A stretch of 16,098 nt of DNA from Clostridiales bacterium (GCA_003516765.1 DPCD01000051.1:3073-19170), one strand, 5' to 3'. Positions 6,402-14,037 are shown, numbered from the stretch's first letter. Numbers and translations are program-made. The notes: generated from the letters alone by a model not told the origin.

Positions 6402-8249
6402 CTATTCGCGCGAAAGCTCTTCGCCGTCCAGATTGTAAAAGCGGATGTCGGGGGAGGTGCCGTCGTATTCGGGCTTCGAGAATTTTTCGGGCCACTCGAA
6501 GACGACCAGAATGCTCTGGTGGTAGACGACGTATTTGCGCTGCGTTGTGCCGTCCCAGCTGGCGCGCACCTCATAGAGGTCTGTTCGGTCGGGCGAGGCG
6601 GTGACGATGGTGAAGGGCTTGACGGGATTCTGGAGGGTGACGGTCTGGGAGAAGAAGTCGTGCGTGACGTCGTCGGCGTGAACCTCGCAGAGCGTAGGAC
6701 CGAAGATGCTTCCATCGTCTTCAAAAATTGCGGTTCCGGTGAGATCTGTCCCGCTGCGCGTTCCGGTAAAGCGGGCGACCAGAACGCCAGGCAGCGTGTC
6801 TGACTGATAGCACGAGGTAAGAAGCGGCGGCGCGTCCTCGTCAAAGCCGCCCAGCGTCTGTTGCAGAAGGCTTTGCAGGTCCTCCGTGACGAACGTCCGC
6901 TCGTCGCGCGTGAGTTCAAACAGCCAGCGGATGCCGGCGGTATTCGTGTCCCACAGCCCATGGCACAAGGCGAGATAGACGGTCTTTCCGTTCTGCATCA
7001 CAAGGTAAAAGGAGAGATTCCGTTCTCCCTTACGCTGCGTGACCCATGCGGTCTGCGCATTTGACAGCTCTGTTAAAAGCGCGTCGTCGACCCAGCCGTC
7101 GAAGAAAAGACCGCGCAGATACCAGTCGGGGAGCGTTACCTCGCGCAGCTCGCCGCTTTCCGGAAAGCCCTCGGCGGAAATGCGCGAGGAGCGGCGCGCA
7201 TAGAGAACGTGATCGCCAGAAAGCGCAAAGCCGAGATAATCACCCGGGCGATAGGCATAGTCATACTGCGGCGAAGAGTAAAGCAGCTGCGAGATGGCGT
7301 AGCGGTGATGGAAGATACTCTCCTTGAGATAGGGATTGACCGCCAGACCCGTTCCGAGCAGCAGAACCAGCACCAGCGCCAGCGCGCAGACGATTCGTGC
7401 GGGCTTTTTCCAGTTCAGGACCCTGCGGATACGCGTCTCCGGCTCGGGCTGGCTGAACGCGGGCAGGGGAAAGGCGGGATTATCACCGGACAGCGTCAGA
7501 AGCGTCTGCGCGTAGTCGCACCGCTCGGCTGCAGAAAGAGACGCGGTCGACGCTTCGTCGCACGCCAGCTCCAGATCGCGCCCGAACAGCCCCCAGCACA
7601 GCCAGACCACAGGGTCGAACCAATGCAGGCACAGGCACAAAAGCGCCAGCAGCTTCCACACATGGTCACACCGCCTGACATGCGTTTTCTCATGCAGCAG
7701 CACATAGCGCTGTTCCAGCTCGGATAAGCCGGACGGAAGATAGATGCGCGGGCAGAACAGCCCGAGGACAAACGCGCAGGAAAGCCGGTCCGAGCGGTAC
7801 ACGCCGGGGGAAAGCTCCTGCGCAGCTTGAAGCTGCCGCCTGAGCCGCAGAAGCTTCACCGTCTGGGAAAGCGCCAGCGCCGCCATGCCCAAAAGCCACA
7901 CATAGGGCGCAAGCTCAAGCGCGAGATTGCCCCACTGCCGCGCGGTCAGCGCCCGGTCATTGTGATTGACGATGTGCTGTGCGCCGGCTCTCAGGCGCAG
8001 GGCGGCAAGCTCGTCGGACGACGGAAGGTCCTCCACCGCGCTTGCCGCCTGCTCTGCCGCCTTCGGCACGAGGGACACAGGCGCGTCGATGGATACGGGA
8101 CACAGAAGCCGGAAGCAGACGACCGCCCATAAAAGAACCGTCAGCCGCTTCGGCGCGCGCCGGAACAAAAGCCGCGCCAGCAAAACCGCCAGCATGACGG
8201 CAATTGTTACAATCTCGCGCGCCAAAAAGCCCTTGAAAAATTCGCTCAT
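6402..8249 (-). CDS. blaR1: BlaR1/MecR1-family M56 membrane metalloprotease with an unusual sensor domain
   Basis: This is a 615-residue sensor-transducer. Hydrophobic segments lie near 10-29, 36-52, 110-130 and 198-222, and a last one (about 284-304) precedes the extracytoplasmic part. The zinc-protease signature HEKTH (186-190) with RCDHVWKLL (193-201), LHWFDP (208-213) and RDLELACDE (224-232) is the M56 peptidase core. In the family, a signal on the external domain activates cytoplasmic cleavage of the BlaI repressor. The external domain here (about 305-615) is not recognisable as a penicillin-binding transpeptidase. I find no convincing SxxK, SxN or KTG set, so the ligand is probably not a beta-lactam, or is bound differently. 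The start overlaps the blaI stop as ATGA, so the two are co-translated. It ends in TAG directly before a terminator. No beta-lactamase gene is nearby. Confidence 0.88.
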   Translation of the reverse strand: MSEFFKGFLAREIVTIAVMLAVLLARLLFRRAPKRLTVLLWAVVCFRLLCPVSIDAPVSLVPKAAEQAASAVEDLPSSDELAALRLRAGAQHIVNHNDRALTARQWGNLALELAPYVWLLGMAALALSQTVKLLRLRRQLQAAQELSPGVYRSDRLSCAFVLGLFCPRIYLPSGLSELEQRYVLLHEKTHVRRCDHVWKLLALLCLCLHWFDPVVWLCWGLFGRDLELACDEASTASLSAAERCDYAQTLLTLSGDNPAFPLPAFSQPEPETRIRRVLNWKKPARIVCALALVLVLLLGTGLAVNPYLKESIFHHRYAISQLLYSSPQYDYAYRPGDYLGFALSGDHVLYARRSSRISAEGFPESGELREVTLPDWYLRGLFFDGWVDDALLTELSNAQTAWVTQRKGERNLSFYLVMQNGKTVYLALCHGLWDTNTAGIRWLFELTRDERTFVTEDLQSLLQQTLGGFDEDAPPLLTSCYQSDTLPGVLVARFTGTRSGTDLTGTAIFEDDGSIFGPTLCEVHADDVTHDFFSQTVTLQNPVKPFTIVTASPDRTDLYEVRASWDGTTQRKYVVYHQSILVVFEWPEKFSKPEYDGTSPDIRFYNLDGEELSRE

Positions 8250-8611
8250 AGCGCCCTCCTTGCCTCGTCGATGAGCGCTTGCAGCGTGTCCTGCTGCTCG
8301 CGTGTGAGCGTCTTTCCCCGGGTGAACGCAGCAAGAAACGCCGGAAGCGAGCCGCCGAACGACTGCTCGACAAAGCTCCGGCTCTCGCGCGCGAGGTAGT
8401 CCTCCCGCGACAAAAGCGCGCGCACCGTGCCGCCGTCGTTTTCAAAAAGACCCTTTTCGCACAGACGGCGCAGGACCGTATACGTCGTCGATTTTTTCCA
8501 GCCGAGCGCCTCGTTTGCAAGCCCGACCAGCGCGCCCGAGGAAACAGGCGCGTTCGCCCAGATCAGCTCGGCAAAGCGCAGTTCTGCAGCGCCGAGCGAG
8601 GTTTCTGCCAT
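8246..8611 (-). CDS. blaI: BlaI/MecI-family transcriptional repressor
   Basis: This is a 121-residue winged-helix repressor that acts as a dimer on TACA-N-TGTA type dyads and is inactivated by BlaR1-dependent proteolysis. The recognition region KKSTTYTVLRRLCEKGLF (39-56) is characteristic of the family. The C-terminal helices (about 75-121, with FTRGKTLTREQQDTLQALI) form the dimerisation tail. The length is usual for BlaI. The ATG at 8611 is preceded by AAAAGGAGG eight bases upstream. It is the first gene of a two-gene operon with blaR1 (ATGA overlap). Two dyads that fit its operator lie over its own promoter, so the operon is almost certainly self-repressed. The other targets of the regulator are not in the window. 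Confidence 0.93.
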   Translation of the reverse strand: MAETSLGAAELRFAELIWANAPVSSGALVGLANEALGWKKSTTYTVLRRLCEKGLFENDGGTVRALLSREDYLARESRSFVEQSFGGSLPAFLAAFTRGKTLTREQQDTLQALIDEARRAL

Positions 8612-8646
8612 AAAGATTGCCTCCTTTTCGTGACATATGGACGGTT

Positions 8647-8682
8647 TACATGCTGTAGACTATCTTGAGTTTACAGCATGTA
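8647..8682. promoter_or_regulatory. pair of BlaI-type dyad operators
   Basis: TACATGCTGTA (8647-8657) and TACAGCATGTA (8672-8682) are each TACA-N3-TGTA dyads and are exact reverse complements of one another, with centres 25 bp apart. Both also share the flanks GTTTACA-N3-TGTAGA. One lies inside the promoter spacer and the other just after the expected transcription start, which is classic repression geometry for BlaI. Confidence 0.85.
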
Positions 8683-8696
8683 GATCAAAATGTCAA
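8668..8696 (-). promoter_or_regulatory. sigma-A promoter of blaI-blaR1
   Basis: On the - strand, TTGACA (8696-8691), a 17-base spacer and TAAACT (8673-8668). The operator at 8672-8682 fills the spacer and touches the -10. The second operator (8647-8657) covers the start of the transcript. Confidence 0.85.
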
Positions 8697-8698
8697 GC

Positions 8699-8727
8699 AA
8701 AAAGGTCCGGCAGTGTCTGCCGGACCT
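8699..8727 (-). terminator. terminator after phoR
   Basis: An 11-bp perfect stem AGGTCCGGCAG / CTGCCGGACCT (8703-8713 with 8717-8727) with a three-base loop, followed on the - strand by a run of Us. It lies 16 bases after the phoR stop and two bases before the -35 of blaI, so the two operons are packed tightly. Confidence 0.88.
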
Positions 8728-8743
8728 TGCACGGGTTCAAATA

Positions 8744-10390
8744 TTAAAACGTGACCGTGATCGTGGTGCCCTTGCCGGGCTGGCTTTTCAGCTCGAGTCT
8801 TGCGCCGTGGTACTGCGCGGCGTGGCGGACGATGGAAAGACCCAGTCCCGTGCCGCCAACCTCCTTGGAGTGGCTTTTATCGACGCGGTAGAACCGCTCA
8901 AACACACGCGGCTGGTGGGCATAGGGAATGCCGATGCCGGTGTCCGAGACACTCAAAATCGTCCGTCCGGCGCTTTTGCGGACAGATGCCGTGACGCTGC
9001 CGCCGGGAACGTTATATTTGATCGCGTTGTCGAGCAGATTGTAGATCATTTCCTTGAGCAGCTGCTCCACACCCTCAATTTCCGCATGCTCTCCGGTCAG
9101 CGCCAGCGTCACCGACTGCCGCGCGGCGACAGGGGAGAGCCGCTCGATGCTCTGCGCGCAAAGATCATAGAGATCGACCGGCGCGCGCTGGAACTGCGTG
9201 CTGTTTTCGTCCAGTCTGGAAAGCTGGATGATGTCGTTGACCAGCCCGATCAGCCGCAGGCTCTCCTTATAGATATCGCCCGAAAACTCCGGGATTTTCT
9301 CCGGCGGCACCAAACCCTCCTTCATGAGCTCTGCAAAGCCGGAGATGGAGGTGAGCGGCGTTTTCAGCTCGTGCGACACGTTCGCGGAAAACTCGCGGCG
9401 CAGGCGCTCTCGCTGCTCGCGCTCGGTGACATCCATGAACAGAACCACCGCGCCTGCCACCTGCCCGGAGGCAACGACGGGATTTGCAAGTACCTGCCAG
9501 CTCGTCTCGTCGATGGTTAAAAGCAGCTCTGCATGCGAGCCGGAGAGCGCGGTATCCACGGCGTCGAATATTTCCTGCCTGCATTCGGCGTCGTATAACA
9601 GACAGCCGGGCTTTAATTCCCGTCCGCCCAGGACCTCAAGCGCGCTGTGGTTGCTGGAGAGCACATGCATCTTGCAGTCGACCAGCAGAAAGCCTTCGCG
9701 CATGTTTTCCGTGATTGCGGTAAACTCGCGCTGGCGCAGCTGCAGCTCGTTCATCTGCTTGCCGATGGTGCGGTTCTGCTCGCGCAGCTTGTCAAACAGC
9801 GGCGTCAGCTCCGGATAGCTCGGCAGCGGCGCAGGATTGTCGGGATTGATGGCGTTGAGGGGCTTCGTGATCTGCCGCGCCAGCCGGTAAGACAGCACGC
9901 CGCAGAGAATCAGCACCAGCGTTGCCACCCACAAAAACGGCGTGAGCAGCATAAGAATCATCGCAGGGAGCGAATTCTGCGTGCACGAAACGCGCAGGAC
10001 GGTGCCGCCCTCCAGAAGCTTTGCATAATAAAACGTGCGCTGCAAAAGCGTCTTGGAATAGCGCGAGGTCTGTGCCTCGCCGGTTTGCAGCGCGTGATCG
10101 ATCTCCTCGCGGTCCGCGTGGCTTTCCAGAAGCTGCGCCGGTGCGGCGCTGTCATAGAGAACGGTGCCGTTTGCAGCAATCCACGTCACGCGGTCGTCCG
10201 GCACGAAGCTGTCAAAATAATCGCTGCCCACGGCGCCCAAGCCCTGAGCGATTGCCGCCTCTTCCGCGCGCAGCCTGGCAAACGCGCCGTCTTCATAGTC
10301 GCGGTACATGACGCCGAAAAACAGCAGCGCGCTTGCCAGCAGCGCCGAGATGGCGACCAGATACGAAATGCGCAGGATTTTTCCCGTCAT
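8744..10390 (-). CDS. phoR: PhoR-type sensor histidine kinase
   Basis: This is a 548-residue membrane kinase, probably the partner of the adjacent PhoP. Two membrane segments (about 8-29 and 145-167) enclose an external sensor loop (30-144). A HAMP-like linker (170-215) and a PAS domain (about 222-322, including FTAITENMREGFLLVD and VVLFMDVTERE) follow. The phospho-acceptor motif is NVSHELKTPLTSISGF with H340. The ATPase domain has the N-box NLLDNAIKYN (451-460), G1 DTGIGIP (483-489), an F-box region FERFYRVDKSHS (497-508) and G2 GGTGLGLSIV (512-521). All catalytic motifs are intact. The architecture (PAS plus HisKA plus HATPase directly after an OmpR-type regulator) is that of the Pho system in Gram-positive bacteria. 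The phosphate assignment rests on this and on the adjacent phosphate genes. The ATG at 10390 overlaps the phoP stop as ATGA. Confidence 0.88.
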   Translation of the reverse strand: MTGKILRISYLVAISALLASALLFFGVMYRDYEDGAFARLRAEEAAIAQGLGAVGSDYFDSFVPDDRVTWIAANGTVLYDSAAPAQLLESHADREEIDHALQTGEAQTSRYSKTLLQRTFYYAKLLEGGTVLRVSCTQNSLPAMILMLLTPFLWVATLVLILCGVLSYRLARQITKPLNAINPDNPAPLPSYPELTPLFDKLREQNRTIGKQMNELQLRQREFTAITENMREGFLLVDCKMHVLSSNHSALEVLGGRELKPGCLLYDAECRQEIFDAVDTALSGSHAELLLTIDETSWQVLANPVVASGQVAGAVVLFMDVTEREQRERLRREFSANVSHELKTPLTSISGFAELMKEGLVPPEKIPEFSGDIYKESLRLIGLVNDIIQLSRLDENSTQFQRAPVDLYDLCAQSIERLSPVAARQSVTLALTGEHAEIEGVEQLLKEMIYNLLDNAIKYNVPGGSVTASVRKSAGRTILSVSDTGIGIPYAHQPRVFERFYRVDKSHSKEVGGTGLGLSIVRHAAQYHGARLELKSQPGKGTTITVTF

Positions 10391-11061
10391 GTGCCGGACC
10401 CCAGCTTATAGCCTACGCCGCGAATCGTCTCAATGAGGCTGCCTGCTGCGCCGAGCTTGACGCGAAGCGTGCGGATGTGAACGTCCAGCGTCCGGTTTTC
10501 GCGCTCTGCATCAAAGCCCCAGACGCGGTCCATCAGCACCTGCCGGGTGAGGACGAGTCCCTGATTGTCCAGAAGCAGGCACAGAAGCTCAAACTCCTTG
10601 TTGGTGAGCGTTACGTCCTGCCCGTCGACCCGCACAATGTGCTGCTCGGGGCAGACGTAGAGCGGTCCCAGCCGGTACTCGCGCACGGACTGCGCGGGCT
10701 GCGAGCGCCGCAGAACGGCGCGGATGCGCGCAATCAGCTCGAGCATGCTGAACGGCTTGGAGATAAAATCGTCCGCGCCGTTGTCCAGTCCGATCACCCG
10801 GTCAAACTCCGAGTTTTTCGCCGTGAGCAGAATTACAGGCAGCCGCCTCGTCTCCGGTGCGGCGCGCAGCTTTTTTAAAATCTGCAGGCCGTCTTCCTCC
10901 GGGAGCATGATGTCCAGCAGCACCAGTTCCGCCGCCTTCTGCTCCATTGCCCGCCAGAACGCAGACGGCAGGGAAAAGCCCTCCGCCTCAAAGCCCTGGC
11001 TTTCCAGCCCGTAGATCACAAGCTTTCGGATGCTGTCGTCGTCTTCCAGAAAATAAATCAC
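10387..11061 (-). CDS. phoP: PhoP/PhoB-type response regulator (OmpR family)
   Basis: This is a 224-residue two-domain regulator. The receiver domain (1-118) has acidic residues E6-D7-D8, phospho-acceptor D50 in LLDIMLP, T80 and K102 in SKPF. The C-terminal OmpR-type winged helix (about 128-220) has TNKEFELLCLLL (153-164), the WGFDAERENRTLDVHI recognition region (181-196) and GVGYKL (215-220). The start is GTG at 11061 with AGGAGG seven bases upstream. phoR follows with an ATGA overlap. Phosphorylated PhoP is expected to bind TTAACA-type direct repeats. Such repeats lie in the divergent intergenic region shared with the Na/Pi-PhoU gene, so autoregulation and control of that gene are likely (inference). 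The pairing with phosphate genes supports PhoP over another OmpR-family regulator. Confidence 0.88.
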   Translation of the reverse strand: MIYFLEDDDSIRKLVIYGLESQGFEAEGFSLPSAFWRAMEQKAAELVLLDIMLPEEDGLQILKKLRAAPETRRLPVILLTAKNSEFDRVIGLDNGADDFISKPFSMLELIARIRAVLRRSQPAQSVREYRLGPLYVCPEQHIVRVDGQDVTLTNKEFELLCLLLDNQGLVLTRQVLMDRVWGFDAERENRTLDVHIRTLRVKLGAAGSLIETIRGVGYKLGSGT

Positions 11062-11097
11062 GCCGTTTCCTCCTGCTCCATCGTTTCTGTGTCAAAT

Positions 11098-11181
11098 TTT
11101 AACGTAGAATGCACACAAAATCCATGGATATGCAAAGATTTAACATAGATTTAACATTCAACTGCCGAAATATTTAACGTA
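11098..11181 (+). promoter_or_regulatory. Pho-box cluster in the phoP / Na-Pi-PhoU divergent intergenic region
   Basis: Four TTTAAC(A/G) heptamers lie on the + strand at 11098, 11139, 11150 and 11173. The central pair, TTAACA-N5-TTAACA (11140-11156), has the 11-bp pitch of Firmicute PhoP boxes. The fourth is 23 bases further on, close to two helical turns. The first and last are both TTTAACGTA. The cluster sits upstream of both phoP (-) and the transporter-like gene (+). A weak - strand -10 (TAAAAT, 11101-11096) may serve phoP. Confidence 0.7.
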
Positions 11182-11188
11182 AGGCGCT

Positions 11189-11194
11189 TATATT
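11189..11194 (+). promoter_or_regulatory. candidate -10 of the phoPR-linked Na/Pi-PhoU gene
   Basis: TATATT has no good -35 at 17 bases upstream. That is usual for promoters in which PhoP replaces -35 recognition. With a start near 11201, the Pho boxes would fall at about -61 to -45 and -27 to -22, a typical PhoP-activated layout. The ATG at 11227 then has a short leader with GGAG at 11217-11220. Confidence 0.5.
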
Positions 11195-11226
11195 AAATTT
11201 GTGATTCTATGGATATGGAGCCAGAC

Positions 11227-12987
11227 ATGAGTATTTCGAATTTGATTTCCCTGCTCAGCGGCATCGCGCTGTTCCTGTTCGGCATGTCGCTGATGGGAGA
11301 CGGACTGAAAAAGGTTGCGGGCAACAAGCTCGAGGTGATTTTATATCAGCTGACCGGCAAGCCCCTCAAGGGCTTTCTGCTCGGCACGGCGGTGACGGCG
11401 GTCATTCAGTCGTCGTCGGCGACAAGCGTGATGGTTGTCGGCTTTGTCAACTCCGGCATGATGCGCGTGCGCCAGGCAATCAGCATCGTCATGGGCGCCA
11501 TTCTCGGCACCAGCATCACGGGCTGGATCATCTGTCTGTCGGACCTCGGCGGAGGCGGCGGCTGGGTGGACCTGTTTTCCACGGCGACGCTCACGGGCAT
11601 TATCTCTGTTGCAGGCATTCTACTCCGCATGTTCTCCAAAAATCAGACCAAGCAGCACGTCGGCGATATTCTCATGGGCTTTGCCGTTCTGATGTTCGGC
11701 ATGTCGACGATGTCTGCGGCAGTCTCGCCGCTGCGTGACGAGCCGGTGTTCCTGCGCATTCTGACCTCGTTCTCCAATCCGCTTCTCGGCATCCTGTTCG
11801 GCACGCTCTTTACCTGCGTGCTGCAGAGCGCGTCGGCGGCGGTCGGTATTCTGCAGGCGCTGGCGTCGACGGGCGTGATCGATTTTTCCATCGCCCTTCC
11901 CATCATCATGGGCATTGCCATTGGCGCGGCGATGCCGGTGCTTCTGTCTGCGGTCGGCGCGAATGTCAACGGCAAGCGCACGGCAATGGTCTATCTCGTC
12001 GTCGAGGTGGCAGGCGTCGTGTTCTGGGCGGCGGCATTTTATCTGGCAAACGCCGTGTTCCGGTTTTCCTTTCTGAATATGCCGATGACGAGCGTCTCCA
12101 TCGCCTTCGTCAACACGCTCTTCCGCTTCGTGAAGGTCGTGATTCTGCTGCCGTTCACCGATGTCATTGAGGCGGTTGTCAACGCTCTGGTCAAGGACAA
12201 GGGCGACCAGAAGCCTGCAAACGAGCCTGCCGCAATGCATCTCGAGGAGCGCTTTTTGCAGCACCCGGCGCTTGCCATTGAGCAGAGCCGCATTACCATC
12301 AATTCCATGGCGGCGGACGCAGAGCTGAACTTCTCGGGCGCGCTGGCGCTGCTGAGTAACTATACGGACGATGATTTTGCCGAGGTCCAGCGTATGGAGG
12401 GCGTCATCGACCGCTACGAGGATATTCTGGGCACGTATCTTGTAAAGCTCACCGGACGCGAGCTGTCGAGCCGGCAGAGCGCGGACGTGTCGAAGTTTCT
12501 GCATACGATCTCTGATTTCGAGCGAATTTCCGACCATGCGCTCAACGTCGCCGAGGCGGCGCAGGAAATCAGCCAGAAGGGGATTACATTCTCCGGCGAC
12601 GCGCGCCATGAGCTTTCGGTGCTGACGAGCGCACTGCGCGAGATCCTGCACAACGCCATCCGTGCGTTTATCATCGAGGACCTGGAGCTTGCGAAGCGTG
12701 TCGAGCCGCTGGAAGAGCTGATTGACGCGCTGTGCGACGAAATGAAGCTGCACCATGTCGACCGGCTGCAGAAAGGTACATGTACGCTCAGCCAGGGCTT
12801 TGTGTTCAACGACCTGCTCACCAACTACGAGCGTGTGGCGGACCACTGCTCGAACATTGCCGTTGCCATGATCGAGCTGGAGGCGGACTCTTTTGATACG
12901 CACGAGTACCTCAGCAGCGTCAAGGCGATGAAATCTGCGGCATACGAGCGCTATTACGAAGAGTACCGACAGCAATTCGCCTTATAA
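11227..12987 (+). CDS. Na/Pi-cotransporter-like membrane protein fused to a PhoU domain (divergent core)
   Basis: This is a 586-residue NptA/YjbB-type protein. The membrane domain spans about 1-320 with two inverted-repeat halves, and the cytoplasmic PhoU-like domain about 340-586. The first half has VIQSSSATSVMVVGF (59-73). The expected GANxGT is GAILGT (90-95) and the second QSSSA is QSASA (200-204). The second GxNxGT is GIAIGA (229-234), and the two H-x-x-F-N motifs read YLVVE (256-260) and NTLFR (296-300). Its transport core therefore departs from the family, while the paralog at 4467-6212 keeps these residues. The PhoU half is intact, with ISDFERISDH (428-437) and LTNYERVADH (531-540). 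The ATG at 11227 has GGAG six bases upstream; the earlier ATG at 11209 would overlap the presumed transcription start. The gene is divergent from phoPR and probably PhoP-controlled. It may be a phosphate transporter with altered coupling or a signalling protein (inference). Confidence 0.88.
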   Translation: MSISNLISLLSGIALFLFGMSLMGDGLKKVAGNKLEVILYQLTGKPLKGFLLGTAVTAVIQSSSATSVMVVGFVNSGMMRVRQAISIVMGAILGTSITGWIICLSDLGGGGGWVDLFSTATLTGIISVAGILLRMFSKNQTKQHVGDILMGFAVLMFGMSTMSAAVSPLRDEPVFLRILTSFSNPLLGILFGTLFTCVLQSASAAVGILQALASTGVIDFSIALPIIMGIAIGAAMPVLLSAVGANVNGKRTAMVYLVVEVAGVVFWAAAFYLANAVFRFSFLNMPMTSVSIAFVNTLFRFVKVVILLPFTDVIEAVVNALVKDKGDQKPANEPAAMHLEERFLQHPALAIEQSRITINSMAADAELNFSGALALLSNYTDDDFAEVQRMEGVIDRYEDILGTYLVKLTGRELSSRQSADVSKFLHTISDFERISDHALNVAEAAQEISQKGITFSGDARHELSVLTSALREILHNAIRAFIIEDLELAKRVEPLEELIDALCDEMKLHHVDRLQKGTCTLSQGFVFNDLLTNYERVADHCSNIAVAMIELEADSFDTHEYLSSVKAMKSAAYERYYEEYRQQFAL

Positions 12988-12999
12988 TCAGCAATTCTC

Positions 13000-13035
13000 A
13001 TGCCCACGCGCACACCAGAGCGCCTGGGCATTTTT
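13000..13035 (+). terminator. terminator after the Na/Pi-PhoU gene
   Basis: The stem ATGCCCA / TGGGCAT continues past one mismatch as GCGC / GCGC, with loop ACACCAGA, followed by TTTTT. It lies 12 bases after the stop codon. Confidence 0.8.
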
Positions 13036-13111
13036 GCATAGTCTTGCGATGCAGCAGCGCCCGATGCTCCGTACCGGCAGCAAGGTGCGGAGGACAGAAA
13101 GGAGGATCGCA

Positions 13112-14017
13112 ATGGAACAAATCGGGCGCTTTGCGCCAAGCCCCAGCGGCAGAATGCATCTGGGAAACGTATTTTCGGCAATGCTTGCGTGGCTGTCGAT
13201 CCGAAGCTGCGGCGGAAAGCTCGTGCTTCGCATCGAGGATCTGGACCCGGACCGGTGCAGACGGGAATATGCCGATCAGCTCAAGCGCGATCTCGAGTGG
13301 CTGGGTCTTACCTGGGACGAGGAACAGACGCCGCAGAGTCTGCGGTCGGAGGCATACCACGAGATGTTCTCGCGGCTGGAAGAAAAGCGCCTTGTCTACC
13401 CTTGCTACTGCTCGCGCGTGGAACTGCACGCGGCGTCTGCGCCCCATGCCTCGGACGGGACGCCGCTGTATGCCGGAACCTGCCGGAATCTGACGGACGC
13501 CCAGCGCGCGGCAAAAACGAAAACGCCGTGCTGGCGCGTAGCAGTTCCGGACGAGGACGTTTCCTTTACCGATGGTCTGCAGGGGGCGTATACGCAGAAT
13601 CTGGCGCGCGGCTGCGGTGATTTTATCATCCGGCGCGCAGACGGCGTGTATGCCTATCAGCTGGCAGTTGTGACCGACGATGCGCAGGCGGGCGTGACAC
13701 AGGTGGTCCGTGGGAGCGACCTTCTGTCTTCCACGCCGCGCCAGATTTGGCTGCAGCGGCAGCTGGGTTTCCCCGAGCCCAGCTACTATCATGTGCCGCT
13801 GCTGGTGGCGCCGGACGGACGGCGGCTATCGAAGCGCGAAAAGGATCTGGACATGGGGGCGCTGCGCAGGCGGTATACACCCGAACAGCTTCTGGGGATG
13901 CTGGCGCATGCGTGCGGGCTGCTTTCTCACAGCGAAAGCGTCCGCGCAGGTGAGCTTGCAGGGGAATTTTCATGGCAGATGGTACAAAAGGAGAACATTG
14001 TTATCACAAATCCGTAA
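13112..14017 (+). CDS. gluQ: glutamyl-queuosine tRNA(Asp) synthetase
   Basis: This is a 301-residue GluRS-like enzyme without an anticodon-binding domain. In the family it activates glutamate without tRNA and attaches it to the queuosine at position 34 of tRNA(Asp). The class I signature is FAPSPSGRMHLGN (7-19, HIGH motif as HLGN), followed by LRIEDLDPDR (39-48). A zinc site C98-x-C100 ... Y120-x3-C124 is complete. The KMSKS-like motif is RRLSKRE (237-243) in DGRRLSKRE. At about 300 residues it matches GluQ-RS, whereas discriminating GluRS has about 470-500. The ATG at 13112 has AAAGGAGG six bases upstream. An upstream in-frame TTG at 13034 lies in the previous terminator. No queuosine synthesis gene is in the window. 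The enzyme is better known from Proteobacteria, so its presence here is mildly notable. Confidence 0.9.
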   Translation: MEQIGRFAPSPSGRMHLGNVFSAMLAWLSIRSCGGKLVLRIEDLDPDRCRREYADQLKRDLEWLGLTWDEEQTPQSLRSEAYHEMFSRLEEKRLVYPCYCSRVELHAASAPHASDGTPLYAGTCRNLTDAQRAAKTKTPCWRVAVPDEDVSFTDGLQGAYTQNLARGCGDFIIRRADGVYAYQLAVVTDDAQAGVTQVVRGSDLLSSTPRQIWLQRQLGFPEPSYYHVPLLVAPDGRRLSKREKDLDMGALRRRYTPEQLLGMLAHACGLLSHSESVRAGELAGEFSWQMVQKENIVITNP

Positions 14018-14037
14018 AAATACATCGAATATAGGGT

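Noticed and set aside
11120..11129. ATCCATGGAT palindrome, partly repeated as TATGGATATG near 11208
   Set aside because: It is short and lacks a second full copy or a known regulator. It may be incidental within the Pho intergenic region.
11620..12975. 451-residue - strand open frame across the Na/Pi-PhoU gene
   Set aside because: It is a shadow of a well-supported gene. It has no family motifs, and its composition is that of an antisense frame.
12970..12998. CAGCAATTC direct repeat flanking a TATAAT at 12983
   Set aside because: Only two nine-base copies straddle a stop codon and no -35 is at the right distance, so this is probably chance.
13034..13111. TTG start at 13034 for gluQ
   Set aside because: It lies in the U-run of the previous terminator. 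The ATG at 13112 has a strong ribosome site and begins the family's N-terminus.
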